Below are positions 20,235 to 30,423 of a stretch of 64,000 bases of DNA, piece by piece. Below the pieces are notes generated by a model, which worked only from the letters and a program-made list of their open reading frames with translations, was not told the origin of the DNA and did no database searches. Source of the DNA: Myxococcus xanthus (GTDB lineage: Bacteria > Myxococcota > Myxococcia > Myxococcales > Myxococcaceae); assembly GCF_006402735.1 (NCBI RefSeq), contig NZ_CP017174.1, positions 1,491,001-1,555,000 on the forward strand, given 5' to 3'. Both the position numbers and the translations under genes were made by a program. How positions within the stretch are numbered: the first letter of the stretch is position 1; every line of letters begins with the position of its first letter.

Positions 20235-21071
20235 CTAGTCCACCAGGACGAGCCGCCACGGCCGGCCAGCCAGGTAGCCGACCCTGCGGGCGATGCGGGC
20301 GGTGCTCTCGTCCCGCTCGTCGATGCGCAGGGTCAGCCGCGGCAGCGAGGACAGCAGGTGGCGGGAAATCTGGCCCAGGCACAGCAAGGCGTGGCCCTTC
20401 TTGCGCTCGGCGGGCAGCGTGTAGAGGCCCTCCAGCTCCGCGCCGTACTGGGAGCGGCTGCCGATATCCACCTTGAACACCAGCGCGCCATTCTCCTCCA
20501 ACACGTAGGTGCGGCGCTGGCGCACGCGCTGGATGACGCGGGCCTCGTAGCCTCGCGGGTCCTCGGCCAATGGGTCTCGCTCGTGCACCTCGCGCACGTA
20601 GCCCTGAGCCAGCGGCAGCAGCCGGGGCAGATCCTCTTCCTTCGCCAGCCGCAAGAGCGGGTTGGTGAAGGGGCCCAGGTCATCCGCCGACACGCTGAAC
20701 AGCCGCTGCGTGCGCGACAGGCGTGGCTTGCCGGGGGCCAGGCTGCGCAGCAGCGCGTCCACCGACGACTTGTCGCCCACGGTGGAGCGCAGCGTCAGGC
20801 GCGAGGACAGCGCGTCCGCGATGACGCTGGTGGCGCCCGCATCGCTCGCGCTGGGCACCACCAGCCCGCCGTCGCCGCCCACGAACACGGCGGCGGTGAG
20901 GACCTGGTTGTCGAAGCGACCGTAGAAGGCGAAGGGCACCCTGCCACGGGGGGCGATGCCGAACTCCTCCAGCAACCCCAGCAGGTAGAGGTTGTGGACC
21001 GGGTCCTTCGACAGCAGCCCCCGAAGGGCTTCCGCGTCCTGGGGACCAAGCTGTTCGACGGTAACGGGCAT
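20235..21071 (-). CDS. GNAT-family N-acetyltransferase (DUF4081-type N-terminus)
   Basis: A 278-residue two-part protein: an N-terminal DUF4081-like region (KDPVHNLYLLGLLEEFG, then FVGGDGGLVVPSASDAG) and a C-terminal GNAT domain with a conserved acetyl-CoA-binding segment (ELEGLYTLPAERKKGHALLCLGQISRHLL). The acceptor is unknown. ATG 21071 is used because the family N-terminus starts PVTVEQLGP; the ORF extends 22 residues further upstream without support. It lies just downstream of the AgmX-type gene on the same strand with a 40-base gap. Confidence 0.82.
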   Translation of the reverse strand: MPVTVEQLGPQDAEALRGLLSKDPVHNLYLLGLLEEFGIAPRGRVPFAFYGRFDNQVLTAAVFVGGDGGLVVPSASDAGATSVIADALSSRLTLRSTVGDKSSVDALLRSLAPGKPRLSRTQRLFSVSADDLGPFTNPLLRLAKEEDLPRLLPLAQGYVREVHERDPLAEDPRGYEARVIQRVRQRRTYVLEENGALVFKVDIGSRSQYGAELEGLYTLPAERKKGHALLCLGQISRHLLSSLPRLTLRIDERDESTARIARRVGYLAGRPWRLVLVD

Positions 21072-21111
21072 GAAGGGTCGGGGGCTCCGGCACCTTACGC
21101 AAAACCGGGCC

Positions 21112-21765
21112 CTACCGGCCAGTCTCCCCAGGGACACGGAACTCGAAGGGGTAGACGACCGTCGCCTTTCCTCCGCCGTAGGGCGCCGGGAAGCGGACGT
21201 CCAGCAGCGAGTCCAGCGCGCACGCCTGCACGAAGGGGTCGGGGATGGTGCTGGACACCAGCTCGCCCGCGCTCATCACCCCGCCTTCGTTGCCCGCCTC
21301 CACGGTGAAGCGCAGTTTCACTGTCTGCGGACCCCGGTTGCGTTGTGCCGCGTCCTCGAAACATTGCTGTACGAGCGGAGTCACCGCCTGGATGGCGGCG
21401 CGGATGTCCTCGGCGTGGATGCGGCCGGTGGTGGATTCGACCACCGGCTCCACCTCCACCACGCGCCGCGGGTCCCCCGAGGCCGCGGGCGGCGCGGGCA
21501 CGTCGGTCCGCGAGGACGGAAAGCCGGGCGGAGGCTGCACCGGTGGGGGTGTGACGCTGGGCGGCGACAGGCCGGGCGTGGGGGCGATGCGTGTGCCGGG
21601 CGGCTGCGGGGCGGGCAGCTCTTCGGCGGGGGGCGGCCCGACGGGCAGCGGCTCGTCGTGGACGGGGCGCGTCAGCCAATAGGAGAGGGCGGCGCTCAGG
21701 ATGAGCACGCCCAGGCTCACACCGGGAATGACGAGCCAACGGATGAGGGACGACCGGTCGGACAT
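21112..21765 (-). CDS. AgmX/PglI C-terminal domain protein, membrane-anchored
   Basis: A 217-residue protein with one N-terminal transmembrane helix (LVIPGVSLGVLILSAALSYWL), a Pro-rich spacer (about 40-105) and a C-terminal AgmX/PglI-type domain (IRAAIQAVTPLVQQCFEDAAQRN ... FVQACALDSLLDVRFP) with the paired cysteines usual in this TonB-like myxobacterial family. Such domains are linked to gliding-motor or envelope complexes, but this paralogue has no assigned role. ATG 21765 gives a sensible start with the helix 10 residues in. Confidence 0.8.
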   Translation of the reverse strand: MSDRSSLIRWLVIPGVSLGVLILSAALSYWLTRPVHDEPLPVGPPPAEELPAPQPPGTRIAPTPGLSPPSVTPPPVQPPPGFPSSRTDVPAPPAASGDPRRVVEVEPVVESTTGRIHAEDIRAAIQAVTPLVQQCFEDAAQRNRGPQTVKLRFTVEAGNEGGVMSAGELVSSTIPDPFVQACALDSLLDVRFPAPYGGGKATVVYPFEFRVPGETGR

Positions 21766-21793
21766 GGACGCCTGGAGGATATGCCTCCAGGGC

Positions 21794-23632
21794 TCACTTG
21801 CACGAGCGCTGCTCGGGCTTGCCCTTCGCGCACTGGGCCAGTGGAGCGAACCGCGCCTCGGCTTCCGACACCGCGTCGTCCACCGGCTTATCGCACTCCG
21901 AGGCGGCCAGCGTGCCCTGAATCTCGAAGAGGCGCAGTACTTCATGGCAACGCTGCTGGAAGTGCTTCACGCCTTCCTTGAACAGCGGCCGCATGACCTC
22001 CGGCGAGAAGCCGTAGCCGCTGGCCGTCTGGAGCTGCGAGTCCGGACGGAACATCCACGACGAACGCCAGCTGGAGGCCACCTGGTCGAAGCGGGCGGAG
22101 CCCAGCCACATGCTGGTGGCCGCCTTGAGGGCCCCGGGCTCGCGCGGGACGAAGCCCGTGCCCGTGCGGCGGCAGAAGGCGTTGACGCTGGCGGCGTCGG
22201 CCACGTTCGCCAGGCGCTCCACGCAGACGTTGTACTCCGCGAAGCGCCGGCCCACGGCGGCCATCTCCCCCTGCTGCACCTCACCCACGCGCGGCTGGGC
22301 GACGAACAGATCGATGGTGCGCATCAGCACGCTGACGGCGTTGTCCGGCGGGTTCTCTGGTGACGGCTCCACGCCGCCGGTGGAGATGACCAGCACGCGC
22401 TCGGCACCGCGCTGAACGGCTTGGAGCAGCGGCAGTCCAGAGCGCACGCCGCCGTCGAAGAAGGAGCCCCTTATCCTCCCGGTGTGTGACGGCAGCCACG
22501 GCACCGGGTCTGCGAGCACGGGCTCCACGATGGAGGCGACGACGCCGTTGATGATGCCCTCCACGCGCTGCTGTTCGGTGGCGTTCGGGTCGAAGTTCGC
22601 TGGGTCCTGGTCGCTGATGCCGAAGACGTCACCCGTGTCGAAGTCCACGGAGACGGCCACCAGCTCCGTGCCGTTGGTGAGCTGCTCGGGGACCACCGCT
22701 GCGCGGAGCTTGCCGTAGATGCCGTCGAACTGGACCAGGCCACGCAGGTTGGAGGCAATCTTCCAAATCCAGGTGTTGTTGACGCAGTACAGGTCCGACT
22801 CCACCGCGCAGGTGTAGTTGCTGATGAGCAGCTGGCGCGCGGCCTCTTCGTGGCCCGGCGTGTGGAACAGGTCCACCAGCGTGCTGATGAGCGCGCCGGT
22901 GCTGCTGCCCGCCGCCAGGTCGATACGCGCGTCTCCACAACCCTCCGGCGCCGGCTTGCCGCGGCACTGCTCCAGCACGCCGAGCAGCCGCCAGATAGCC
23001 CCCGCGCTGAACGCGCCATTGGCTCCGCCGCCGCTCAGGACAATGGCGTTGGATGGGCGTCCCAGCGTGCGGTTCCACTTGCGGACGCTGACGTACTGCG
23101 CGGCGGACTCGGCGCCTTCGCGGATTCCGCGGGCGAGCACCTGGATGGGCACGCGGTCCCCCTGGGCATCACGCAGGGCCACCAGCGACGCGGCGATGCC
23201 CAGCGTGTTGGCCAGGAAGCGCGCGGCGTCCACTTCGCGCGGTGAGGGCGCGGCGGGGTCCACCGTGGTGGGCAGCGACGGCAGGCCCCACTGCGGCGTC
23301 TCCATGGCTGTCTTGAGGAAGCGCTCGTAGCACGCGCTGTTGCTGCCGCCCGCGCTCTGCTTCAGGCAGTCCAGTTGTTCGAGGATGGGCTGGGGCGCGT
23401 TGCCCATCGCGGACATCCAGCGCGCGGCTTCGGCGGGGTCGGCGTAGGCGTCCACCAGGTGCGTGCGGGTGAGGCGCGCCGCGCGCTCCTGGATGGGCAC
23501 GGGCAGCGGCGCCGCCTGCGGGTCCCCGGGGGTGTTCAGCGCGTCGAGGATGTAGCCCGTGCGCAGGAAGCAGCCGCTGGAGACGGCGGCCAGCGCGGTG
23601 AGACACAGCAGGTACGTGGTGCTCCGGTTCAT
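21794..23632 (-). CDS. Patatin-like phospholipase lipoprotein
   Basis: A 612-residue lipoprotein (lipobox VSSGC). After about 190 residues of helical N-terminal region comes a patatin domain with oxyanion loop SGGGANGAFSAG, nucleophile motif AAGSSTGALIS (GxSxG) and catalytic Asp in FFDGGVRSGLP. All three elements are intact, so lipid acyl-hydrolase activity is expected at the periplasmic or outer-surface side of the membrane. An added C-terminal region (about 480-612) is family-specific. No secretion partner is adjacent. Confidence 0.9.
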   Translation of the reverse strand: MNRSTTYLLCLTALAAVSSGCFLRTGYILDALNTPGDPQAAPLPVPIQERAARLTRTHLVDAYADPAEAARWMSAMGNAPQPILEQLDCLKQSAGGSNSACYERFLKTAMETPQWGLPSLPTTVDPAAPSPREVDAARFLANTLGIAASLVALRDAQGDRVPIQVLARGIREGAESAAQYVSVRKWNRTLGRPSNAIVLSGGGANGAFSAGAIWRLLGVLEQCRGKPAPEGCGDARIDLAAGSSTGALISTLVDLFHTPGHEEAARQLLISNYTCAVESDLYCVNNTWIWKIASNLRGLVQFDGIYGKLRAAVVPEQLTNGTELVAVSVDFDTGDVFGISDQDPANFDPNATEQQRVEGIINGVVASIVEPVLADPVPWLPSHTGRIRGSFFDGGVRSGLPLLQAVQRGAERVLVISTGGVEPSPENPPDNAVSVLMRTIDLFVAQPRVGEVQQGEMAAVGRRFAEYNVCVERLANVADAASVNAFCRRTGTGFVPREPGALKAATSMWLGSARFDQVASSWRSSWMFRPDSQLQTASGYGFSPEVMRPLFKEGVKHFQQRCHEVLRLFEIQGTLAASECDKPVDDAVSEAEARFAPLAQCAKGKPEQRSCK

Positions 23633-23747
23633 GGGTGTCCCCCCGAAAGGCGCGCGAGGCCGCCGCGTGCCTGGGCCCGCCGCCTCGTCGGGGGGAATGT
23701 TAGCGCATGCGCACGTGCGGGCGCTGCGCGGGGTGTGTGGAAGGCGA

Positions 23748-23782
23748 CGGCCGTGAGCCCTCGGGGACGGCGCTCACGGCCG
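23748..23782 (-). terminator. Hairpin after the polytopic membrane gene
   Basis: An 11-bp perfect stem CGGCCGTGAGC (23748-23758) / GCTCACGGCCG (23772-23782) lies 13 bases after the stop of the minus-strand gene at 23795. No T-run follows, so it may stop transcription weakly or protect the 3' end. Confidence 0.55.
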
Positions 23783-23794
23783 CGCGGCCTTCCC

Positions 23795-24751
23795 CTACGG
23801 ATACACCTCGCGGCGGGGCAGGGGGGGCTCCGTGGGGCGGGTGGGCGGCGTGGTGATGACGGCGCCTTCAGCGGCGATGCGCTGGCGGCGGCTCACGCCC
23901 ACGGTGGCGCCGAGCATCGCGGAGATGAGGCCCAGCAGCAGTGACGCGAAGATGCCCCAGAAGACACGGCTGGTGGGCTCCGCCGCCTGCAGCGCGCCCT
24001 GCTGGAGCTGCTGGCCCATCTGGCCGACCTTGCCCCGGAACGCGGTGAACTGGTCGCTCACCCGGCCCGCGATCTCCCGCGCGTCCTGGCGCGACAGGCG
24101 CGTGTTGTCCGCGATGGACGTGACGAGCACCTCCTGGTCGAGGTTACCAGTACGCAGGGCGGTGCTGAGGACTTCGGACGTGGCGGACTGGAGTTGGTTG
24201 GCGGTGATGGTCGGCTTTCCCTCCGCCTGGAGGCGCCGGTTGATGGGGCCGAGCGCGTCATTGGCGTCCAACCCGAAGGCCTGCGCGGCCTGTCCGCCTC
24301 CCGATGCCGCGCCCGCCACCGCCGAGCCGGTGGCCCCCACCACCGCGCCGCCCGCGCGCAGCGCGGTGCCGATGACGGACGACAGCAGCATGCCCAGCAA
24401 GGCGGTGCCCACCAGCGTCGTCAGGCCCCACATCACCGCGCCGTGCAGCGCACCGCCGCCCTTGTCCAGCCGGCCCGCGGAGCGCGCGGCGACGAAGCCG
24501 CCGCAGAAGAGGGCGATGAGCGGCGCGATGGCACTCCAGATGCCGGTGCCGATGCCCGCGGCCCGGGCGCTGCCCGGGTCATTGGGGTTTATCGACGACA
24601 GCCCGAGCGCCAGGCCGAGCGAGTTCAGCAGAAGCCACAGGGCCAGGGCGACAAAGGCGCCTCCGAAGATGGCGCCCCAGCTCAGCTTGTAGGGGTTGCC
24701 CGCGACGGCGGAGATGTCGCCGGGCGCTTGGTTCTCGACGATGGCTGCCAT
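23795..24751 (-). CDS. Polytopic membrane protein of unknown function
   Basis: A 318-residue integral membrane protein with hydrophobic helices near 26-46, 66-88, 103-127 and 272-297, connected by a Gly/Ala-rich region and a soluble helical domain (about 160-265, RRLQAEGKPTITANQLQSATSEVL ... VGQMGQQLQQGAL). The pattern resembles CAP/YrzE-type two-plus-two membrane proteins in myxobacteria and cyanobacteria, but I cannot give a function. AGGAGGGG lies 9 bases upstream of ATG 24751. Confidence 0.75.
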   Translation of the reverse strand: MAAIVENQAPGDISAVAGNPYKLSWGAIFGGAFVALALWLLLNSLGLALGLSSINPNDPGSARAAGIGTGIWSAIAPLIALFCGGFVAARSAGRLDKGGGALHGAVMWGLTTLVGTALLGMLLSSVIGTALRAGGAVVGATGSAVAGAASGGGQAAQAFGLDANDALGPINRRLQAEGKPTITANQLQSATSEVLSTALRTGNLDQEVLVTSIADNTRLSRQDAREIAGRVSDQFTAFRGKVGQMGQQLQQGALQAAEPTSRVFWGIFASLLLGLISAMLGATVGVSRRQRIAAEGAVITTPPTRPTEPPLPRREVYP

Positions 24752-24890
24752 GGTGCTGCCCCTCCTGATGCCTGAGAGCGCCCCGAGCGGAGAAGGCGCT
24801 CATGTTCGCGGCAAACATGGGCATGGGGCAGCGGACGCACGATTCCGCCGTTTCCGGATGGCTCCCCGTGGAGGAGGGCGGAGCCCGGGC

Positions 24891-25838
24891 TCACCCCAGG
24901 CCGAGTGCTTCTCGGAGCGCGGCCTCGCCCGCGACGACAGGCGTGCGCGGCAGTCTTTCGGGACGGAAGCTGTGCACCAGCTCGGCGAGCGTCAGGGGGC
25001 CTCCGTCTCCCCATCCACTCCATGAGGCGAGCAGGCCCAGCACCCGCTCGGGAGCCACGCCACGCTCACGCAACTCCGCGAGCGCGAAGGCACCCTCGCG
25101 CTTGGCGAGCCGCTTGCCGTCTTCTCCCAACACCAGCGGGACGTGGAGGAACTCGGGCGCGCGCAAGTCCAGCGACGTGTAGAGCTGGAGCTGCCGGGGC
25201 GTGGAGGAGAGCAGGTCGTCCCCGCGCAGCACGTGGGTGATGTCCGTGGCCGCGTCGTCCACCACCACCGCGAGCTGGTAGCTGGACACGCCGTCGTTGC
25301 GCCGCACGACGAAGTCGCCCACCACCGCGTCCACGTCTTGCGAGTACGGGCCCTGCAAGCCGTCCACGAAGCGGACCTCGCCGGAGCTCGCGCGGAAGCG
25401 GTACGCGGGCGCGCGCGTGCGGGCGCGCTCGGAAATCTGTTCGCGGGTGAGTTGCGCGCAGGTGCCCGGGTAGCGGGGGCCCTCGTCGGAGAGACCGTGA
25501 GGTGCGCTGGCGGCCCGTGCAATCTCCGCGCGTGTGCAGAAGCAGGGATACACGCGCCCTGCTTGTTCCAGCCGCGCCTGGGCGTCGCGGTAGAGGCCGT
25601 CCCGTTGGCTCTGGAAGAGGGGCTGCTCGTCCCAGTCCAGCCCCAGCCATTCCATGTCGCGCAGCAGGTCGTCGACGTACTGCGGCTTGCAGCGCGCGCG
25701 GTCCAGGTCCTCGATGCGCAGCAGGAAGCGGCCGTGGGCCGCCCTCGCCTGGAGCCAGCCGAGCAGCGCGCTGCGGATGTTTCCCAGGTGCATGCGCCCG
25801 GTGGGGCTGGGAGCGAAGCGGCCTCGGACCAGGCTCAT
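24891..25838 (-). CDS. gluQ: Glutamyl-Q tRNA(Asp) synthetase
   Basis: Truncated GluRS paralogue that charges glutamate onto the queuosine base of tRNA(Asp); 315 residues, lacking the anticodon-binding domain as expected. Class I motifs: FAPSPTGRMHLGN (HIGH-like), LRIEDLD, zinc-type cysteines in YPCFCTRAEI and YPGTCAQ, and GKRLAKREGA (KMSKS-like). ATG 25838 is chosen since the family begins RGRFAPSPTG. It stands alone between divergent genes. Confidence 0.94.
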   Translation of the reverse strand: MSLVRGRFAPSPTGRMHLGNIRSALLGWLQARAAHGRFLLRIEDLDRARCKPQYVDDLLRDMEWLGLDWDEQPLFQSQRDGLYRDAQARLEQAGRVYPCFCTRAEIARAASAPHGLSDEGPRYPGTCAQLTREQISERARTRAPAYRFRASSGEVRFVDGLQGPYSQDVDAVVGDFVVRRNDGVSSYQLAVVVDDAATDITHVLRGDDLLSSTPRQLQLYTSLDLRAPEFLHVPLVLGEDGKRLAKREGAFALAELRERGVAPERVLGLLASWSGWGDGGPLTLAELVHSFRPERLPRTPVVAGEAALREALGLG

Positions 25839-26008
25839 GGGCGCCCCCGGAGGCCGTGGGGCAAGAGGGCGTGCGGGCACGCGGAGCGAATCATCGTCGC
25901 GGGGGACCATAACCGACGCGGGGGGCCCGTCGCAGTGCCCGTGGCCTGCTTCGTCGACGCCCCCGGGGGTGGGTGCTACGTTCGTCGTGATTGGCGGAAA
26001 ACCCCTCG

Positions 26009-26863
26009 ATGCGCATCGCCCACTGCTCCGACGTCCACATCACCGAGGACTACTTCGCGCTTCCGCTGCACCGGCTGGGCTGGCGACGTTGGGTGGCCCT
26101 GGCGGAGCTCACCGTGGGAGGCCGCGCCCGGCGGTACGCGCGCGCGCCCCAGGCGCTGGCCGCCATTGCCCGGGACGCGCAGGCCGCGCAGGTGGACCAC
26201 TTCATCCTCTCCGGCGACCTGACGGCGTACGCGCTGGACGGTGAGTTCAGCGGCGCCCGCCAGTCCCTGGGCGCGCTGGCGGAGGACCCCCGCCGCTGCA
26301 CCGTCATCCCCGGCAATCACGACGTCTTCACGCCCGGGAGCCACCGCACCGGGCGCTTCGCGAAGTACTTCGGCCACCTGCTGGAGAGCGACCTGCCGGA
26401 GTACCGCCGCGAGGGCGCCTTTCCTTTCGTCCGGTTGCTGGGCACCGAGGCCGCGGTGGTGGGGCTGCTGTCCGCCCGTGTGCCGCGCACGCCGGGCCTG
26501 TCCTACGGCGTCATCGGCGAGGCCCAGCTCGGAGGCCTGGCCGCGCTGCTGACGGACGCCCGGTTGGAGGGCCGCGCCATCCTGGTGGTGGTGCACCACG
26601 CGCCGCTCAATCCCCATGGGCGACCGGACCACTGGCACCATGGCCTCCGGGACGCGGACGCCTTGCTGAAGCTGCTGCCGGGCCCGCGCTACGCGGTGCT
26701 GCACGGCCACATCCACCGGCGCTACCACCATCCCGCCACCGCCGACCGGCCCCATGTCTTCGGCGCGGGCTCCTCCACTGAATCCGGGCACGAGGGGTAC
26801 TGGCTCATCGACGTGGCGGACGGGCAGGTGTCCGGCGGCCAGCAACAGACGCCCGCCCTGTGA
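26009..26863 (+). CDS. Metallophosphoesterase
   Basis: Calcineurin-like phosphoesterase of 284 residues with all five metal-ligand blocks: HCSDVHI, SGDLT, PGNHD, VVHHAPL and LHGHIHR. Likely a soluble di-metal phosphodiesterase; the substrate may be a cyclic nucleotide or nucleotide-linked compound but is not shown. It directly precedes a class III cyclase (35-base gap, same strand), so a cyclic-nucleotide turnover pair is plausible. ATG 26009 is preferred to TTG 25991 because the metal motif begins five residues later. Confidence 0.9.
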   Translation: MRIAHCSDVHITEDYFALPLHRLGWRRWVALAELTVGGRARRYARAPQALAAIARDAQAAQVDHFILSGDLTAYALDGEFSGARQSLGALAEDPRRCTVIPGNHDVFTPGSHRTGRFAKYFGHLLESDLPEYRREGAFPFVRLLGTEAAVVGLLSARVPRTPGLSYGVIGEAQLGGLAALLTDARLEGRAILVVVHHAPLNPHGRPDHWHHGLRDADALLKLLPGPRYAVLHGHIHRRYHHPATADRPHVFGAGSSTESGHEGYWLIDVADGQVSGGQQQTPAL

Positions 26864-26897
26864 CAGCACCGCCCGGGCGGCGATAGAAGGGCAGCCC

Positions 26898-28493
26898 ATG
26901 ACCGACATCACCCTGGAGGAGTACAAGGCGCTGCGCACCCTCCAGCGCGCGGTGGATGACGCCTTGGAGGATAGCCTGCGCGAGCGCGAGACGCTGACGC
27001 AGACCTTCAAGCGCTGCTTCCCGTTGGTGCTCTCGCTCACCGGCGCCAAGGCCGTGGCCATCACCACGCGCGACGAGGAGTTGGTGGAGCAGACGTGGAA
27101 CGAAGGGGACTGGAGCGACCGCCACCCCGGCGCGCTGCTGGAGGGCGCCGTGGGCGTGCGCCGGTTGGGGGCGGACACCCTGGTCAGCCAGCCCCTGGAC
27201 GTGGCGGGAACGCGCGTGGGCGTGTTCGGCCTGCTCTTCGCGAACGACGCCACCGCGCCGGATGTCTCCTCGCGGCTGCTGCGCGTGCTGGACACCGTGG
27301 CGGAGCAGCTCGACACGGTGTTGTGCCTGGTGCACACCGCGTCGGAGAAGCACCAGCTCATCCTCCAGTGCAACAACCATCTGGCCAACCCCGTCTTCGA
27401 AGCGGGCATGGACCTGGCCGTGCTGACGCTGGCGCAGCGCGTGCGCCTGCCAGGCTTCCTGCTGCTGTACCGGGACGCGGTGCAGCCGCACGTGCTGCAC
27501 TACCGCACCTACCGCAATGGGCACCTGGAGTTCGAAAGCGGCGAGCAGCCCCATGCGGGGTTGGAGGCGGCCATCCGCCAGCACGGCCCCCGGCTGCTCC
27601 TGAGCGAGGAGTCCACGCTGCGGCGGCTCTTCTCCGGCCGCACCACCGAGGCCGTGCTCATCTCCGGCGCCGCCGCGCATGGCCCGCTGGGGAAGATTGT
27701 CGTGTGGAACGACAACGGCTTCTCCACCTACGCCATGGACCTCATCCGGGTGCTGGCGTCCACGCTGAGTCAGCGGCTCCAGGACTACAACCGCGAGCGC
27801 ATCCACCTGTCGCAGTTCTTCCCCAACGCCATCATCGACGCGTTGTTGCACGACCCCGCCTATGCCCAGTACCTGCGGGCGCAGGACCAGGAGGTGGGCA
27901 TCCTCTTCGCGGACATCAACGGCTTCACCCGCATCTGCGAGCGGGGCTTCGACAGCCCGCGCAACATCGGCCGCTTCGTGGACGAGTGGAGCCAGCGCGC
28001 CGTGGGCTGCATCTGGGAGCACGGCGGCGTGTTCGACAAGATGGTCGGTGACTGTGTCATCGGCCTCTTCGGGCCGCCCTTCTTCAAGGGCACGCCACGC
28101 GAGCGCGCGCAGGCGGCGGTGCGGGCCGCGTGTGACATCCAGGCCTTCACCGCGTCGCTGGGCGCGCGCGAGGAAGTGGCGGCGCTGTGTGAGCGCGTGA
28201 AGCTGCCGGGCCTGGGGGTGGCGGTGGGCGTCAACCTGGCGCACGCCAACTGCGGCCTCTTCGGGCCCAACCGTCAGTACACGGCCTTCTCCAGCGGCAT
28301 GAACCAGGCGGCCCGCCTCCAGTCACTGGCGGGTTTCCGGGAGACGCTGGTGATGGACAGCGTGCATGCCGCGCTGGTGGGCTCGGATGAGCCCTTCTTC
28401 CAGGGCCTGCGCTTCGGGCCCCTGACGGAGACGCCCGTGAAGAACGTGGCGCAGCCGCTGCGCCACTACCGGCTGGAGCCGCTCACGCCTTGA
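26898..28493 (+). CDS. GAF-domain class III adenylate/guanylate cyclase
   Basis: A 531-residue soluble cyclase. Residues 1-150 form a GAF-like region, 150-320 a second weaker sensory region, and 330-520 the class III catalytic domain: LFADINGFTRI (first metal Asp), KMVGDCVIGLFGPP (second metal Asp in GD) and SGMNQAARLQ (transition-state Asn and Arg) are present, so it should be active. Whether the product is cAMP or cGMP cannot be set by eye. It follows the metallophosphoesterase gene. The last 11 bases overlap the convergent neighbour. An in-frame extension to 26754 would overlap the phosphoesterase and is rejected. Confidence 0.92.
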   Translation: MTDITLEEYKALRTLQRAVDDALEDSLRERETLTQTFKRCFPLVLSLTGAKAVAITTRDEELVEQTWNEGDWSDRHPGALLEGAVGVRRLGADTLVSQPLDVAGTRVGVFGLLFANDATAPDVSSRLLRVLDTVAEQLDTVLCLVHTASEKHQLILQCNNHLANPVFEAGMDLAVLTLAQRVRLPGFLLLYRDAVQPHVLHYRTYRNGHLEFESGEQPHAGLEAAIRQHGPRLLLSEESTLRRLFSGRTTEAVLISGAAAHGPLGKIVVWNDNGFSTYAMDLIRVLASTLSQRLQDYNRERIHLSQFFPNAIIDALLHDPAYAQYLRAQDQEVGILFADINGFTRICERGFDSPRNIGRFVDEWSQRAVGCIWEHGGVFDKMVGDCVIGLFGPPFFKGTPRERAQAAVRAACDIQAFTASLGAREEVAALCERVKLPGLGVAVGVNLAHANCGLFGPNRQYTAFSSGMNQAARLQSLAGFRETLVMDSVHAALVGSDEPFFQGLRFGPLTETPVKNVAQPLRHYRLEPLTP

Positions 28494-28866
28494 GGTGAGG
28501 GCCCGCGTAGCGCCGCGAGAAGTGAATCCACCGGCGCTCGTCCACCTCCACCTGCCATTCGGAGTTGGGCGTCAGTGGCAGCCGCTGCTTCAGGAAGTTT
28601 TCCAGGTAGTCCGCCGCCTTCACCGGCGTGAGTCCCGGTGCACGGAAGGCGATGTGCAGGAAAACGTCCAGCGTGGCCGCCACGTCCACGGACGCGCAGA
28701 TACGCAGCGACCCCACGCGGCGCTGATAGAGCGTGTTCTGCCCGGGCCATGCTGCCGGGTCCATGCCTGTTCGTGGCAGTGACAGCCAGTTGTACGGCTT
28801 GAGAACGAAGTCGAGCAGCTCACTGCTCGCCTCATCCACCGTTGCGTGCTCCTGGATGGAAAGCAT
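28483..28866 (-). CDS. Hypothetical protein
   Basis: A 127-residue soluble protein without a domain I recognise; it has a conserved-looking core (VLKPYNWLSLPRTGMDPAAW; VAATLDVFLHIAFRAPGL; RWIHFSRRYAGP). The start ATG 28866 is supported by a perfect GGAGG 5 bases upstream, against longer in-frame options. It overlaps the 3' end of the cyclase gene by 11 bases. Confidence 0.75.
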   Translation of the reverse strand: MLSIQEHATVDEASSELLDFVLKPYNWLSLPRTGMDPAAWPGQNTLYQRRVGSLRICASVDVAATLDVFLHIAFRAPGLTPVKAADYLENFLKQRLPLTPNSEWQVEVDERRWIHFSRRYAGPHLKA

Positions 28867-29172
28867 CGCCCACCTCCCCGGGGAAGCCGATGGAAAGAAT
28901 GTGCCCATGGCCGTGTCGCGTGCAAGGGGCACCACCCGCAATCGACATGGGCGTCCGCCACCGACACGGCGCACCGCTTGGGGTGTAACTCAGGACCCTG
29001 ACGGATGGACCTTCGCGTCACGGCGCGTGCGCTTCGCGCGAAGGGCCCACGGTGTGGCGGCCATGCGAGCGTGAGCTGTCCTCGCGCGGCGCTCGGGCGC
29101 TTCGACGTTCGAGACAGTGCGCTCGTACCCGGGGCCTGGGCGGACAGCAGGCTTGGGGCCTTCAGGAATGCG
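28867..29172. other. Intergenic stretch without recognised content
   Basis: About 306 bases between the start of the hypothetical gene and the stop of rlmN. Apart from a 12-base palindrome CTTCGCGCGAAG near 29033 I see no clear signal. The short plus-strand ORF here is basic and compositionally unlike a protein of this genome. Confidence 0.45.
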
Positions 29173-30252
<1,080 letters not shown>

Positions 30253-30423
30253 GACGAGGCCCCGAGATAACACACCGGGCGCGGGCGTACCTACCCGTGC
30301 CCGGTGCCATTCGTGGACATTGACCCTGCCCTGCGGGGCGGTCTGGCAGGTGCCGGGTGGCCGGGCAGGCGGGCTCCCGGGCGCTGGGGCGGAAGCAGGC
30401 GGCCATGCCTACCTTGAGCCTTC

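Noticed and set aside
26805..28244. Minus-strand frame of 479 codons
   Set aside because: Antisense to the cyclase, where all catalytic motifs are intact.
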